From the NCBI GenBank assembly GCA_946887075.1, contig CAMPKA010000003.1, positions 186,001 through 250,000 on the forward strand: 64,000 nucleotides of DNA. The letters are read 5' to 3'. The position numbers and the translations under genes were made by a program. Origin of the DNA: an uncultured Salinimicrobium sp. GTDB lineage: Bacteria; Bacteroidota; Bacteroidia; Flavobacteriales; Flavobacteriaceae. The notes under the pieces were generated by a model. It was not told where the DNA came from, ran no database searches, and was given only the letters and a program-made list of their open reading frames with translations. Positions 1 to 7,938 of the stretch are shown piece after piece. The first letter of the stretch is position 1. Each line of letters starts with the position of its first letter.

Positions 1-581
1 TTTTTCTGCTCCTTATCCTCCTGGGAAAGCCTCCAGGGCAGATGCTCCTTCCGCATCCTGAAAGTGAATTCCTGGAGCATTATTGCGGCAGCAACCGAAA
101 TGTTCAGACTTTGTGTAAATCCGAACATAGGAATGTGAACCAGCGTATCAGCCTGATCGATGATCTCATCAGAAAGACCCTCTTTCTCCGTTCCAAAGAA
201 AAGGGCAGCCGGTTCCTGAAGTTCGTATTCCTGGAAAGGAATTCCCCTGTTCGGACAGGTAGCCACTATACGGTAATCCCTCTTGAGAAGGTCAACACAT
301 TCCTTTGTAGCGGTGTACCGATGTACATCCACCCATTTCTGGGCACCCATGGCAATCTCCCGATCGATTTTCTTGCGATTTCTCTCTTCGATGACATGAA
401 GATTCTGTATCCCAAAGACATCACAACTTCTCAGCACAGCACTTGTATTATGCAGTTGGTAAACATCCTGTATTGCCACGGTTAGAAAATTTGTTCGCTC
501 TTCCAGGACTTTTTCGATGCGCGCTTTTCGGTTTTCGCTAAGAAGGGACTCCAGAAAAAGGGTAAGTTCTTTGTTGGCCAT
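1..581 (-). CDS. trmH: TrmH-family tRNA/rRNA 2'-O-methyltransferase (3' end cut by window)
   Basis: SpoU/TrmH (SPOUT) methyltransferase, probably tRNA Gm18 2'-O-methyltransferase using S-adenosylmethionine in the cytoplasm. The reverse strand reads open from an ATG at 581 to the window edge, about 193 codons, so the C-terminus is missing. The three SPOUT motifs are visible in order: NTSAVLRSCDVFGIQ near residue 45 (motif 1 Asn and Arg), LFFGTEKEGLSDEI near 138 (motif 2) and IPMFGFTQSLNISVAAA near 160 (motif 3, knot and SAM loop). The segment GAQKWVDV matches the TrmH rather than the RlmB subgroup as I know it. An in-frame ATG at 599 would add six residues; I chose 581 because the product then starts MANKEL, as is common in relatives. 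It diverges from the sirtuin gene with an 82-bp gap. Confidence 0.88.
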   Translation of the reverse strand, partial: MANKELTLFLESLLSENRKARIEKVLEERTNFLTVAIQDVYQLHNTSAVLRSCDVFGIQNLHVIEERNRKKIDREIAMGAQKWVDVHRYTATKECVDLLKRDYRIVATCPNRGIPFQEYELQEPAALFFGTEKEGLSDEIIDQADTLVHIPMFGFTQSLNISVAAAIMLQEFTFRMRKEHLPWRLSQEDKEQK

Positions 582-663
582 AGGCACGAATTTAAACATC
601 CCCGATGGTTTTCCCTCTTTCCTGACTCGACAAAATTCCGTACATTTTTTCTAAAAAGATCCC

Positions 664-1359
664 ATGGGAAAAATAGTAGTCCTAACCGGAGCAGGAATCA
701 GCGCAGAGAGTGGCATCAATACCTTCAGAGATGCCGATGGCCTCTGGGAAGGACATGATGTAATGGAGGTAGCCACACCCCAGGGATGGAAGACAAATCC
801 TGAACTGGTCCTGGAATTCTACAATGCCAGACGGCGTCAGTTAAAAATGGTGAAACCCAATGCTGCCCACCTGGCACTAAAGAAACTCGAAGATGCGTTT
901 GAGGTCACGATCATTACTCAGAATGTTGATGATCTTCATGAAAGGGCAGGAAGCCGCAGAATCCTGCACCTTCATGGAGAACTGATGAAGGCCAGGAGCA
1001 CCTTTGATCCCGATCTCATCCTGGACTGGAAGGAGGACATAAAATGGGGAGATATGTGTGAACACAACGCTCAGCTCCGCCCCCATGTGGTTTGGTTTGG
1101 GGAAGCTGTCCCCATGATGGAGAAGGCGATCGAAGAAGTCTCCGAGGCAGAGAAACTTATCATCGTTGGCACTTCCATGCAGGTTTATCCGGCCGCCGGA
1201 CTTATAGATTATCTTTCCGCCGGAACTCCGATCTATTATATCGACCCCAAACCTAATCTCATTCGAGCGGCTAATCTTGAGGTCATTGCAGAGAAAGCGT
1301 CAAAAGGTGTTCCCGATCTGGTCGAAAAACTATTAAATTCCACCGACTTCAGAACCTGA
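664..1359 (+). CDS. cobB: SIR2-family NAD-dependent protein deacylase (sirtuin, class III)
   Basis: NAD-dependent protein lysine deacylase, 231 aa. Visible motifs: NAD-binding GAGISAESGI (residues about 9-18), TQNVDDLHE near 86-94 and the catalytic HGE with His104. Tyr53 and Arg56 form the YxxR pair that in SIRT5/CobB class III enzymes binds succinyl or malonyl lysine, so desuccinylase/demalonylase activity is likely. The usual zinc-binding cysteines between HGE and RPHVVWFGE are absent: only one cysteine remains in that stretch, which I believe is common for this family in Bacteroidota. The near-consensus -7 box TACATTTT at 641-648 lies just upstream. A 63-bp gap separates it from purB on the same strand. 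Confidence 0.93.
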   Translation: MGKIVVLTGAGISAESGINTFRDADGLWEGHDVMEVATPQGWKTNPELVLEFYNARRRQLKMVKPNAAHLALKKLEDAFEVTIITQNVDDLHERAGSRRILHLHGELMKARSTFDPDLILDWKEDIKWGDMCEHNAQLRPHVVWFGEAVPMMEKAIEEVSEAEKLIIVGTSMQVYPAAGLIDYLSAGTPIYYIDPKPNLIRAANLEVIAEKASKGVPDLVEKLLNSTDFRT

Positions 1360-1422
1360 AATATAGTTTTACAGGTAATTTCTGAAGCCGTATCTTTAAC
1401 GGCTCAAACAAAAACAGAGCAC

Positions 1423-2760
1423 ATGACTTCCCTTCAGGCCATTTCCCCTATTGATGGAAGATACCATCAGAAGACGAAATCTTTGATCCCCTTCTTCAGC
1501 GAGGAGGCCTTGATCAGATACCGCGTAATGGTTGAAGTAGAATATTTTCTGGCGCTCTGTGAGGAAGGGCTTGTGCAATTAAGATCTCTTGAGAAGGTCG
1601 AGGCCCAGAACCTGAGAAAGCTATACCTGGACTTTCGGTCAGAGGACGCAGTGAGAATTAAAGAGATCGAAGGGGTCACCAATCATGACGTGAAAGCCGT
1701 TGAATATTGGCTAAAGGAGAAGTTCGAGAATCTCGGGCTGGGGCGGTATCGAGAATTCATCCATTTCGGGCTGACCTCACAGGACATCAATAACACCGCA
1801 ATTCCGCTGAGTATTCGGGAAGCCATGGACCAAGTTTATCTCCCTTGTCTGGATTCCCTCTTGCAGAAACTCGTCGATCTCGAAAACCAGTGGCAAGAGG
1901 TTTCTATGTTGGCCAGAACCCACGGGCAACCCGCCTCTCCCACCAGACTCGGAAAAGAAATAGGGGTATTCGCTGAGCGGATCCGGGAGCAGAAGAAGTT
2001 TCTAAAAACCATTCCTTTCGCAGCAAAATTCGGTGGGGCCACCGGTAATTTTAACGCTCATAAGATAGCCTATCCGGATATAGACTGGAAAGGATTTGCC
2101 ACCAGGTATGTTCAGGATCGGTTAGGTCTACACCATTCCTTTCCGACCACCCAGATCGAACATTATGACCATCTGGCCTCTCTTTTTGATGCGCTAAAGA
2201 GAATCAACAATATTATTCTCGATCTGGACCGGGACATCTGGACCTACATCTCCATGGATTATTTTAAGCAGCGGATAAAGAAAGGGGAAATCGGTTCCTC
2301 AGCAATGCCCCACAAGGTAAATCCGATCGATTTTGAAAACAGCGAAGGCAATCTGGGAATTGCCAATGCGCTATTTGAACATTTGGCTGCTAAACTTCCC
2401 CTCAGCCGTCTGCAACGTGATCTGACAGACAGCACGGTCCTCAGGTGTATCGGAGTTCCGTTCGGCCATTCGCTAATTGCAATTGAAGCCACTCTCAAGG
2501 GACTTGACAAATTGCTTTTGAACCAGTCACGCCTTGAGGAAGATCTGGAGCGAAACTGGGCGGTAGTTGCCGAGGCGATTCAAACCATCCTAAGAAGAGA
2601 GGGCTACCCGAACCCTTATGAGGCATTAAAACAGCTTACCAGGACCAATACTGTAATTGACAGAAAGGCAATCTCTGCCTTTATAGAGGAGCTCGCTGTC
2701 TCCGAAGAAACGAAGAAGGAACTAAGAAGTATTACCCCTCAAAATTATACCGGAATTTAA
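1423..2760 (+). CDS. purB: Adenylosuccinate lyase
   Basis: Adenylosuccinate lyase, 445 aa, close to the E. coli enzyme in length. It cleaves SAICAR to AICAR and adenylosuccinate to AMP, releasing fumarate, in purine synthesis. The fumarase/aspartase superfamily signature SSAMPHKVNPIDFEN (around residues 291-305) carries the catalytic serine; TSQDINNTA near 122 and the ARTHGQPASPT segment near 165 carry other active-site residues (His). The N-terminal LQAISPIDGRYHQKT is typical of the E. coli-type PurB. It follows the sirtuin gene and is stopped by the convergent terminator region at 2787-2810. A near-consensus -7 box TATCTTTA lies at 1391-1398, 25 nt before the start, so it may have its own promoter. 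Confidence 0.97.
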   Translation: MTSLQAISPIDGRYHQKTKSLIPFFSEEALIRYRVMVEVEYFLALCEEGLVQLRSLEKVEAQNLRKLYLDFRSEDAVRIKEIEGVTNHDVKAVEYWLKEKFENLGLGRYREFIHFGLTSQDINNTAIPLSIREAMDQVYLPCLDSLLQKLVDLENQWQEVSMLARTHGQPASPTRLGKEIGVFAERIREQKKFLKTIPFAAKFGGATGNFNAHKIAYPDIDWKGFATRYVQDRLGLHHSFPTTQIEHYDHLASLFDALKRINNIILDLDRDIWTYISMDYFKQRIKKGEIGSSAMPHKVNPIDFENSEGNLGIANALFEHLAAKLPLSRLQRDLTDSTVLRCIGVPFGHSLIAIEATLKGLDKLLLNQSRLEEDLERNWAVVAEAIQTILRREGYPNPYEALKQLTRTNTVIDRKAISAFIEELAVSEETKKELRSITPQNYTGI

Positions 2761-2780
2761 CGCCCCTCAAGGAGTAAGGT

Positions 2781-2810
2781 AAAAAAAGCCCCGGCATTTA
2801 GGCCAGGGCT
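2781..2810 (-). terminator. Rho-independent terminator of the DUF4252 operon
   Basis: On the minus strand, a stem of nine positions (one C-A mismatch) between 2802-2810 and 2787-2795 with a 6-nt loop is followed by seven T residues. It lies 22 bp beyond the stop of the DUF4252 lipoprotein gene. The hairpin is nearly symmetric and may also help stop purB transcripts on the plus strand, but there is no U-tract in that direction. Confidence 0.8.
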
Positions 2811-2832
2811 ACTTCTCTGAATTCCATTTCTA

Positions 2833-3366
2833 TCAATCCTTGAAAGCATTTTGAAGATCAGGCAACCCGGACAGATCCAGATTTCCTTTTTCAAATGATT
2901 TCATCAGCCTGATCATGGCTTCGGGATCCATATCATTACCGGTTACTCGGGCAAGACCAAATCCTTTGGTTTCATCAGTCCCATATATTACGAGCTCATC
3001 AATGGCATCTTCCTCTCCCGAATAATACAGCTGAATATGTAGTCCGTTTTTGCCGAACCTCATCAATTGCTGGTATTTTTCATCCTTAAGAATCTCAGCA
3101 ACCTTCTCCTTTTCCTGTTCATACTGTGCCTGGTTCTCTTCCTTTTTAGGAAAAGCCAGAAAATTGATCTTTTCAACAGTCTCCAACGTCGCCCGTTGCT
3201 CTCCAGAAAGTGTGGAATTTGCTCCGGTCACCAGACTCGCAGGTATATCAAGTGCTATAAATTCTTTCTGAGCCTGGTTCTCTACATAATATTCCTGGAG
3301 GGTGGTCTGGTTGTCGCAGGAAACTACCAGGAATGACGTCAGGAATATCCATATTGCTGCCTTCAT
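2833..3366 (-). CDS. DUF4252 lipoprotein (last gene of ECF sigma operon)
   Basis: Predicted lipoprotein of 177 aa with a DUF4252 domain; function unknown. The signal peptide ends in a lipobox (FLVVSC, Cys about residue 17 from the ATG at 3366). The body is acidic with a helical, charged middle part (KEENQAQYEQEKEKV) and a C-terminal region LPDLQNAFKD. An upstream TTG at 3372 could start the frame two codons earlier, but the ATG is preferred. It is 2 bp downstream of another DUF4252 gene and is the fourth gene of a sigma / anti-sigma / DUF4252 / DUF4252 operon. In Flavobacteria DUF4252 proteins commonly sit behind ECF sigma factors, so an envelope role tied to that regulator is inferred. Confidence 0.82.
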   Translation of the reverse strand: MKAAIWIFLTSFLVVSCDNQTTLQEYYVENQAQKEFIALDIPASLVTGANSTLSGEQRATLETVEKINFLAFPKKEENQAQYEQEKEKVAEILKDEKYQQLMRFGKNGLHIQLYYSGEEDAIDELVIYGTDETKGFGLARVTGNDMDPEAMIRLMKSFEKGNLDLSGLPDLQNAFKD

Positions 3367-3368
3367 AA

Positions 3369-3893
3369 TCAATTTGTTTCAATTTTTTCAATCTGATCCC
3401 CACCGGGAATATTGAAGTCATTTGCCAGCTTCGAAACCTGGGCCAGGTTGATCTCGCCGGTAATATTGAGAATGACTGATACCGGTTTATCCTTCTCTCT
3501 CCCTTCCATGAACATGAATAACTGACTTACGTAATCATCCGTCTTTCCCGGTTTGTAGTAGAATTTCACTGTCTTCCCATCTTCTGAAACCCGCATCAGC
3601 TCTTCCATTTTTCCTTGTTTAAGATAGGAGGCAACATCCTTAGACATCTGCTCCCTTGCCTGTGCATTGGTGGTGGAAAATACCTTCATTTCCTGAAGGT
3701 TTTCAATCAGGTCTATATAAGCCTGAGTTTCGGGGTCATCCGCATTGAGATCCACTTTGGTCAGCAACTTAAACATTTTACTGGTGATCACCACTGCATC
3801 GACTTCTTTCATCTCCTCGTATTTCTGAAAATTTTGAGCCCCTACGAGAAAAGGGATCAACATTGCCATAAGGGCTAAATTTAACTTTTTCAT
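3369..3893 (-). CDS. DUF4252 exported protein
   Basis: Secreted 174-aa DUF4252 protein. It starts with a Sec signal peptide (MKKLNLALMAMLIPFLVGAQ) without a lipobox cysteine, so it is probably periplasmic rather than lipidated, unlike the next gene. The body resembles the following DUF4252 lipoprotein in plan: a YKLxK-like N-terminal segment, a middle part ending in KFYYKPGKTDDYVSQLFMF, and an ILNITGEINLAQVSKLANDF strand-helix end, where the second protein has a GFGLARVTG segment. The gap to the anti-sigma-like gene upstream is 3 bp. The two DUF4252 genes are probably an old duplication that diverged in anchoring. Confidence 0.8.
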   Translation of the reverse strand: MKKLNLALMAMLIPFLVGAQNFQKYEEMKEVDAVVITSKMFKLLTKVDLNADDPETQAYIDLIENLQEMKVFSTTNAQAREQMSKDVASYLKQGKMEELMRVSEDGKTVKFYYKPGKTDDYVSQLFMFMEGREKDKPVSVILNITGEINLAQVSKLANDFNIPGGDQIEKIETN

Positions 3894-3896
3894 GAT

Positions 3897-4340
3897 CTAT
3901 TGTTTAATTGGGTTAAGTATTTTCTGTTTGCTGTTATTGAATTCTTCAAGGTACTCCAGGTCCTCTGTGCCGTTGTTCATCAACTGCGATACCAGTTCAA
4001 GAGTCTCTACAGTTTTCTGCATAGCCAACTCCGGATCCTGGTAAGTTCCAAACTCCGTGCCGGTCGAGTTCCTTGGAACTGCAATTCCCAAAAGAATCAC
4101 TATTGATGCTGCCACTGCCACTAATGAATAAATCTTTCTTTTGGATCTATCGAAGCTGACCTCTTTTTCAAATCGGGCTTCTTTACTGCTATTGAAATAG
4201 CTGAACAACGGAATGTATTCCTCGAAATCAGGTGCTACGTTCCCAGAGCAGAAATAAGCTCTTAGTCTCTCCTCCTCCTGAAGAGAGGTTTCCGCTTCCA
4301 GGTACTTCTGAAGCAGCTTCTCAATTACTGTTGATTCCAT
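3897..4340 (-). CDS. Anti-sigma-factor-like single-pass membrane protein
   Basis: Protein of 147 aa with a cytoplasmic N-terminal half (about residues 1-70, helix-rich, LLQKYLEAETSLQEEE), one transmembrane helix (about 72-88, IYSLVAVAASIVILLGIAV) and a short extracytoplasmic tail. It has no zinc-binding HxxxCxxC motif. Its start overlaps the end of the ECF sigma gene by 20 bp, which implies translational coupling, and the topology fits an anti-sigma factor that sequesters that sigma at the membrane. This role is inferred from topology and position; no named domain could be assigned by eye. Confidence 0.75.
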   Translation of the reverse strand: MESTVIEKLLQKYLEAETSLQEEERLRAYFCSGNVAPDFEEYIPLFSYFNSSKEARFEKEVSFDRSKRKIYSLVAVAASIVILLGIAVPRNSTGTEFGTYQDPELAMQKTVETLELVSQLMNNGTEDLEYLEEFNNSKQKILNPIKQ

Positions 4341-4836
4341 AGCGATGCTTTTTGATCATTTCTTCTCTTATTTTTTTTCTTGCCCGACTCAGGGCCACCC
4401 TGATAGCGGTCTCTTTCATATCTGTCATTTGGGCGATCTCATCATATTCATATTGTTCTACTTCCCTAAGCTGAATCAGAAGCCGCTGTTGATCCGGCAG
4501 GTCCGCGATAATCTTTTGAACCCAGGAAAGATCATCCTGGACCTCCATCCTGCGCTGCAGCGATGGTTCGCCATCTTCATAATTGTTGTGAACGATCCTG
4601 AGATTGTTGTTCTGTCTTAACTTAAGTTGATCCAGGCAATAATTCTTGGTGACCGTCATGGCAAAGGCTTCAATATTGTTATAGCTGGTCAAATCTTTCT
4701 TTTTACTCCAAAGCTTCAGTAACACCTCCTGTGTTGCATCCTCAGCAGCTTCCCGGGAAACCAACATCCTCAGAGCGAGCCTGTACATCTTGTCCTGCAC
4801 GGGTTTGACCAGGGATAAGAAGGAACTATGCTTCAT
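4321..4836 (-). CDS. ECF-type RNA polymerase sigma factor
   Basis: Sigma-70 family ECF factor, about 171 aa from the ATG at 4836. Region 2 is seen as QDKMYRLALRMLVSREAAEDATQEVLLKLW with the DATQE core, followed by the region 2.4 stretch AFAMTVTKNYCLDQLK; region 4 is seen as LPDQQRLLIQLREVEQYEYDEIAQMTDMKETAIRVALSRARKKIRE with a helix-turn-helix. A start at 4908 would add 24 residues that do not look like sigma sequence and would run into the promoter region, so the internal ATG is preferred. It leads a four-gene operon with an anti-sigma-like gene and two DUF4252 genes. A GGTAAC-N16-CGTC element upstream (4881-4906) could be its own target. Confidence 0.92.
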   Translation of the reverse strand: MKHSSFLSLVKPVQDKMYRLALRMLVSREAAEDATQEVLLKLWSKKKDLTSYNNIEAFAMTVTKNYCLDQLKLRQNNNLRIVHNNYEDGEPSLQRRMEVQDDLSWVQKIIADLPDQQRLLIQLREVEQYEYDEIAQMTDMKETAIRVALSRARKKIREEMIKKHRYGINSN

Positions 4837-4880
4837 TTTTGGTAGTTTGTAAAGGCCTATAATTGGCCTCTTTATGTTAC

Positions 4881-4906
4881 GACGGTCACCGATAGAATTT
4901 GTTACC
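4881..4906 (-). promoter_or_regulatory. Candidate ECF-type promoter of the sigma operon
   Basis: On the minus strand GGTAAC (4901-4906) and CGTC (4881-4884) are separated by 16 nt, close to the general ECF pattern GGAAC-N16/17-CGTC. The -10-like part lies 44 nt before the ATG of the sigma gene at 4836. The match is inference from a general ECF consensus; the specific recognition sequence of this sigma is unknown. Confidence 0.35.
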
Positions 4907-4956
4907 AAATTATTTTAATTTTTACTTTTTCAGGCTACATTTAGAAAAAATGCAGC

Positions 4957-6384
4957 ATGAAAAATATGAGCCTACGAATCCTCCTGCTCCTCCTATTGAT
5001 GAGCTCGTGTTACCAGGACATGGATGATGTCCCCTATACTGCCAGTGAGCTGTCTATCAAAAATTTCATCTGGAGGGGAATGAATAAATATTATCTCTAC
5101 AAACCCGAGGTTCCCGAATTGGCTGATGACAGATTCTCGGGGAAAGAGGAACTCAACGATTATCTGGCACAATTTGCTTCCCCTGAGGATCTATTCTATG
5201 AGGGACTTGTTGCTCCCGGGGACCAATTTAGTTTCCTTGTTGAGGATTACAGGGAACTGGAAAGACTACTGGATGGGATAAACAATATCAATGGGATGGA
5301 ATACGGCCTATCCCGATATAGCACCGGATCTGATCTGGTCCTAGGTTATGTACGGTACGTCCTGCCGGGCACCTCTGCCGACGATCAGGGTCTGAGGCGG
5401 GGAGATCTCTTTAATACTGTTGATGGACAACAACTTACGGTGGATAATTACTATCGTCTGTTACAGCCCGAGGTGTATACCATTGGCCTGGCAGAATTTC
5501 AGGGGGACCAGATTGTTTCAACTGGGGAGGAGATTAACCTTGAGAAGCAAGAATACACCGAAGATCCAATTTATTTCTCCAGTGTTATTCCCACCTCAGC
5601 CGGAAAGGTGGGATATCTGATGTATAATGCCTTCACGGGAGATTTTGATCCATACCTCAACGACACCTTTGGGAACTTCAAGTCAGAAGGGATAACGGAT
5701 CTAATTTTGGATCTGCGCTACAATGGCGGCGGTAATGTTGAATCAGCCACGGATCTTGGCAGCATGATAACAGGTCAGTTCGAGGGAGAGATTTTCCATA
5801 CCGAACAATGGAATCCACAGATGCAGGAATACCTTCAGACAATTGCCCCGGAGAGCCTCGTAAATCTTTTCGATGATGAGATTTCCAATGGAACCGACAT
5901 CAATAATCTTGGACTGACCCGGCTATATGTCCTGACCACCCTGAGTACAGCCTCAGCTAGCGAGTTACTCATCAACAGTCTTTCTCCCTATATCCAGGTG
6001 ATCCAGATCGGGGCTCCCACAACAGGAAAATACCAGGCATCGACCACTTTATACGATTCCCCTGATTTCAACAGGTCCGGTGCCAACCCGGGCCATACTT
6101 ACGCCATTCAGCCACTGATCTATAAGACGGTTAATGCAGCCGGAGTCACAGACTATGCTGAAGGCTTAATGCCTGACATAGAGATATTTGAAAATCTGAG
6201 GAACCTTGGCACAATAGGTGATATAAATGAACCGTTGCTAAAAACCGCCCTGGATCATATTACTGGAAATCCCGTTCAGGAAGATTTCCGACACCTGAAG
6301 GCACCGGACATCATAGGAGAATCCGGTTCGGATGAAATACTGTATCAGAAAATGTATGCTCCAAACGAATTAGCACTACAATAA
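4957..6384 (+). CDS. S41-family peptidase lipoprotein (C-terminal processing protease type), copy 1
   Basis: Lipoprotein serine protease of 475 aa. The signal peptide ends in a lipobox (LMSSC, Cys18). An N-terminal helical segment with the FIWRGMNKYYLYKPEVPEL pattern is followed by a PDZ domain (about 125-170, ADDQGLRRGDLFNTVDG) and the S41 catalytic domain (about 210-400, with GYLMYNAF, DLILDLRYNGGG and TASASELL). By alignment with Prc the nucleophile is Ser333 and the general base Lys358 (25 residues apart, PTTGK); both are present, so it should be active. Such proteases cleave near C-termini in the periplasm or at the surface. It is 34 bp upstream of a close paralogue and divergent from the ECF sigma operon. 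A TACATTTA -7-like box lies at 4936-4943. Confidence 0.92.
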   Translation: MKNMSLRILLLLLLMSSCYQDMDDVPYTASELSIKNFIWRGMNKYYLYKPEVPELADDRFSGKEELNDYLAQFASPEDLFYEGLVAPGDQFSFLVEDYRELERLLDGINNINGMEYGLSRYSTGSDLVLGYVRYVLPGTSADDQGLRRGDLFNTVDGQQLTVDNYYRLLQPEVYTIGLAEFQGDQIVSTGEEINLEKQEYTEDPIYFSSVIPTSAGKVGYLMYNAFTGDFDPYLNDTFGNFKSEGITDLILDLRYNGGGNVESATDLGSMITGQFEGEIFHTEQWNPQMQEYLQTIAPESLVNLFDDEISNGTDINNLGLTRLYVLTTLSTASASELLINSLSPYIQVIQIGAPTTGKYQASTTLYDSPDFNRSGANPGHTYAIQPLIYKTVNAAGVTDYAEGLMPDIEIFENLRNLGTIGDINEPLLKTALDHITGNPVQEDFRHLKAPDIIGESGSDEILYQKMYAPNELALQ

Positions 6385-6418
6385 AGAAAGACTTAGTTTA
6401 GCCCACAAAATCAAATTT

Positions 6419-7891
6419 ATGAAAATGAAAAAACTATTTGCTCCGCTGCTCCTGATTGCAAGTTTGACGCTTTCATGCGCAAAGGAAGAATTGCCCAAGG
6501 ACGAGAAGGAAATAACGGATCCGAAAGAACCTACAGAAGACCTGCAGGTAGAACAGTTTATTTATGAGGTGATGGAGGACATTTATCTGTATGAGGCCGA
6601 AGTGCCAGAGCTACAGGATGATTACTTTAAAAGCGAAGCGGCTCTGGATGACTACCTCGGTTCTTTTGAAAGCCCATTCGACCTTTATGAGGACCTCCAG
6701 GCAGTCCATGATAAATTCAGTTTTATGACCGATGATTATGTTGCGCTGGAAAAGATGTTCAACGGGGTTACGAAATCCAACGGAATGGATTTCGGATTGG
6801 CTTACATGAGCAGTGACTCAGATAAGGTAATAGGTTATGTCAACTATGTCGTCAAGGGAAGCTCCGCAGAGGAGCAAGGTATTGAGCGTGGTGACGTCTT
6901 CACAAAAGTAAATGGCACGCAGCTCACTTCTGGAAATTATGTGGATCTCCTGTATAGCGGGGCTACCTACACAATCAATAAAGGACGCCTGGTCAATGGA
7001 GAGGTGGTCTGGAGTGATCAGGAGGTTTCCCTGACAGGCGAAGAGTTAAGCGAGGACCCGGTCCATGTGAGCAAGGTCCTGGAAACCGAGGGAAGGGAAA
7101 TAGGTTATCTCATGTATAACGGCTTTTTCGGAACCCCCGAATTCGACACAAAACTGAACGCAGCCTTCGGTGATTTTAAAGCTCAGGGAGTGACCGATCT
7201 CATACTCGATCTTCGATATAACAGCGGTGGACATGTGATGACAGCAATCGACCTTGCAGGAATGATAACAGGCCAGTTCGAAGATGAAGTACTGATCAAG
7301 GTGAGATATAACGACAAGTATCAGTCCCTGTACAGTCCCGAGAGTTACCTGGTTCGGTTCGACTCAAAAATCCAGACCGGAGAAGCTTTGAACAGCCTGA
7401 ACCTCAACCGGGTATTTGTCATCACCTCGTCCAGATCTGCCTCGGCAAGCGAGCTGGTGATCAACGGACTGGAACCGTACATCAATGTGGTTCAGATCGG
7501 GGAAAATACCGCCGGAAAATTCCAGGTCTCCAATACCTTTTATGACTCCCCTGACGGAGGAAGAGAAGGCGCCAGTACGGAACATACCTATGCAGTTCAG
7601 CCGCTGATTGCTAAATACGCCAATGCAGAGGGAAAAACGGACTTCTTCGATGGACTTGTGCCAGATATCGCTATTGAGGAACATCCGGCGAATCTCGGAA
7701 TATTGGGAGATCCCTCCGAGCGCCTGCTGGAGGCTGCACTTAATGCAGCCCTGGGAAAATCACAGGAAACCATGGCCACCTCTAAACAGATGGAAAACCA
7801 GTTTAAGGTCATCGGTAATAGTGAAATGTTCAAACCGAGTTACCAGAGGATGATTCTGGGGGACGGTCCTATACTTCAACTAAAGGATTAA
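6419..7891 (+). CDS. S41-family peptidase lipoprotein, copy 2
   Basis: Second S41 protease of 490 aa, a tandem paralogue of the preceding gene. The lipobox is LTLSC with Cys21 counted from the ATG at 6419. The layout is the same: an acidic linker (KDEKEITDPKEPTED), a helical segment (FIYEVMEDIYLYEAEVPEL), a PDZ domain (AEEQGIERGDVFTKVNG) and the S41 domain with DLILDLRYNSGGH. The catalytic pair is Ser342 in SRSASASE and Lys367 in NTAGK. Strong similarity along the full length, including GYVNYVVKGSSAEEQG against GYVRYVLPGTSADDQG, shows a local duplication. A terminator at 7911-7938 follows. Substrate is unknown. Confidence 0.92.
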   Translation: MKMKKLFAPLLLIASLTLSCAKEELPKDEKEITDPKEPTEDLQVEQFIYEVMEDIYLYEAEVPELQDDYFKSEAALDDYLGSFESPFDLYEDLQAVHDKFSFMTDDYVALEKMFNGVTKSNGMDFGLAYMSSDSDKVIGYVNYVVKGSSAEEQGIERGDVFTKVNGTQLTSGNYVDLLYSGATYTINKGRLVNGEVVWSDQEVSLTGEELSEDPVHVSKVLETEGREIGYLMYNGFFGTPEFDTKLNAAFGDFKAQGVTDLILDLRYNSGGHVMTAIDLAGMITGQFEDEVLIKVRYNDKYQSLYSPESYLVRFDSKIQTGEALNSLNLNRVFVITSSRSASASELVINGLEPYINVVQIGENTAGKFQVSNTFYDSPDGGREGASTEHTYAVQPLIAKYANAEGKTDFFDGLVPDIAIEEHPANLGILGDPSERLLEAALNAALGKSQETMATSKQMENQFKVIGNSEMFKPSYQRMILGDGPILQLKD

Positions 7892-7910
7892 TCTGTTGCC
7901 CTATCCCTAA

Positions 7911-7938
7911 GATCCCGTCTTTATGGCGGGATTTTTTT
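7911..7938 (+). terminator. Rho-independent terminator after the S41 pair
   Basis: Stem between 7912-7919 and 7925-7932 (ATCCCGTC with GGCGGGAT, one G-U pair), loop TTTAT, followed by a run of T to 7938. It lies 20 bp after the stop of the second S41 gene and touches the end of the convergent BtuG-like gene. Confidence 0.85.

Noticed and set aside
42..485. Open frame on the plus strand at the left edge
   Set aside because: It is antisense to a frame with all three SPOUT methyltransferase motifs on the minus strand; its composition looks random.
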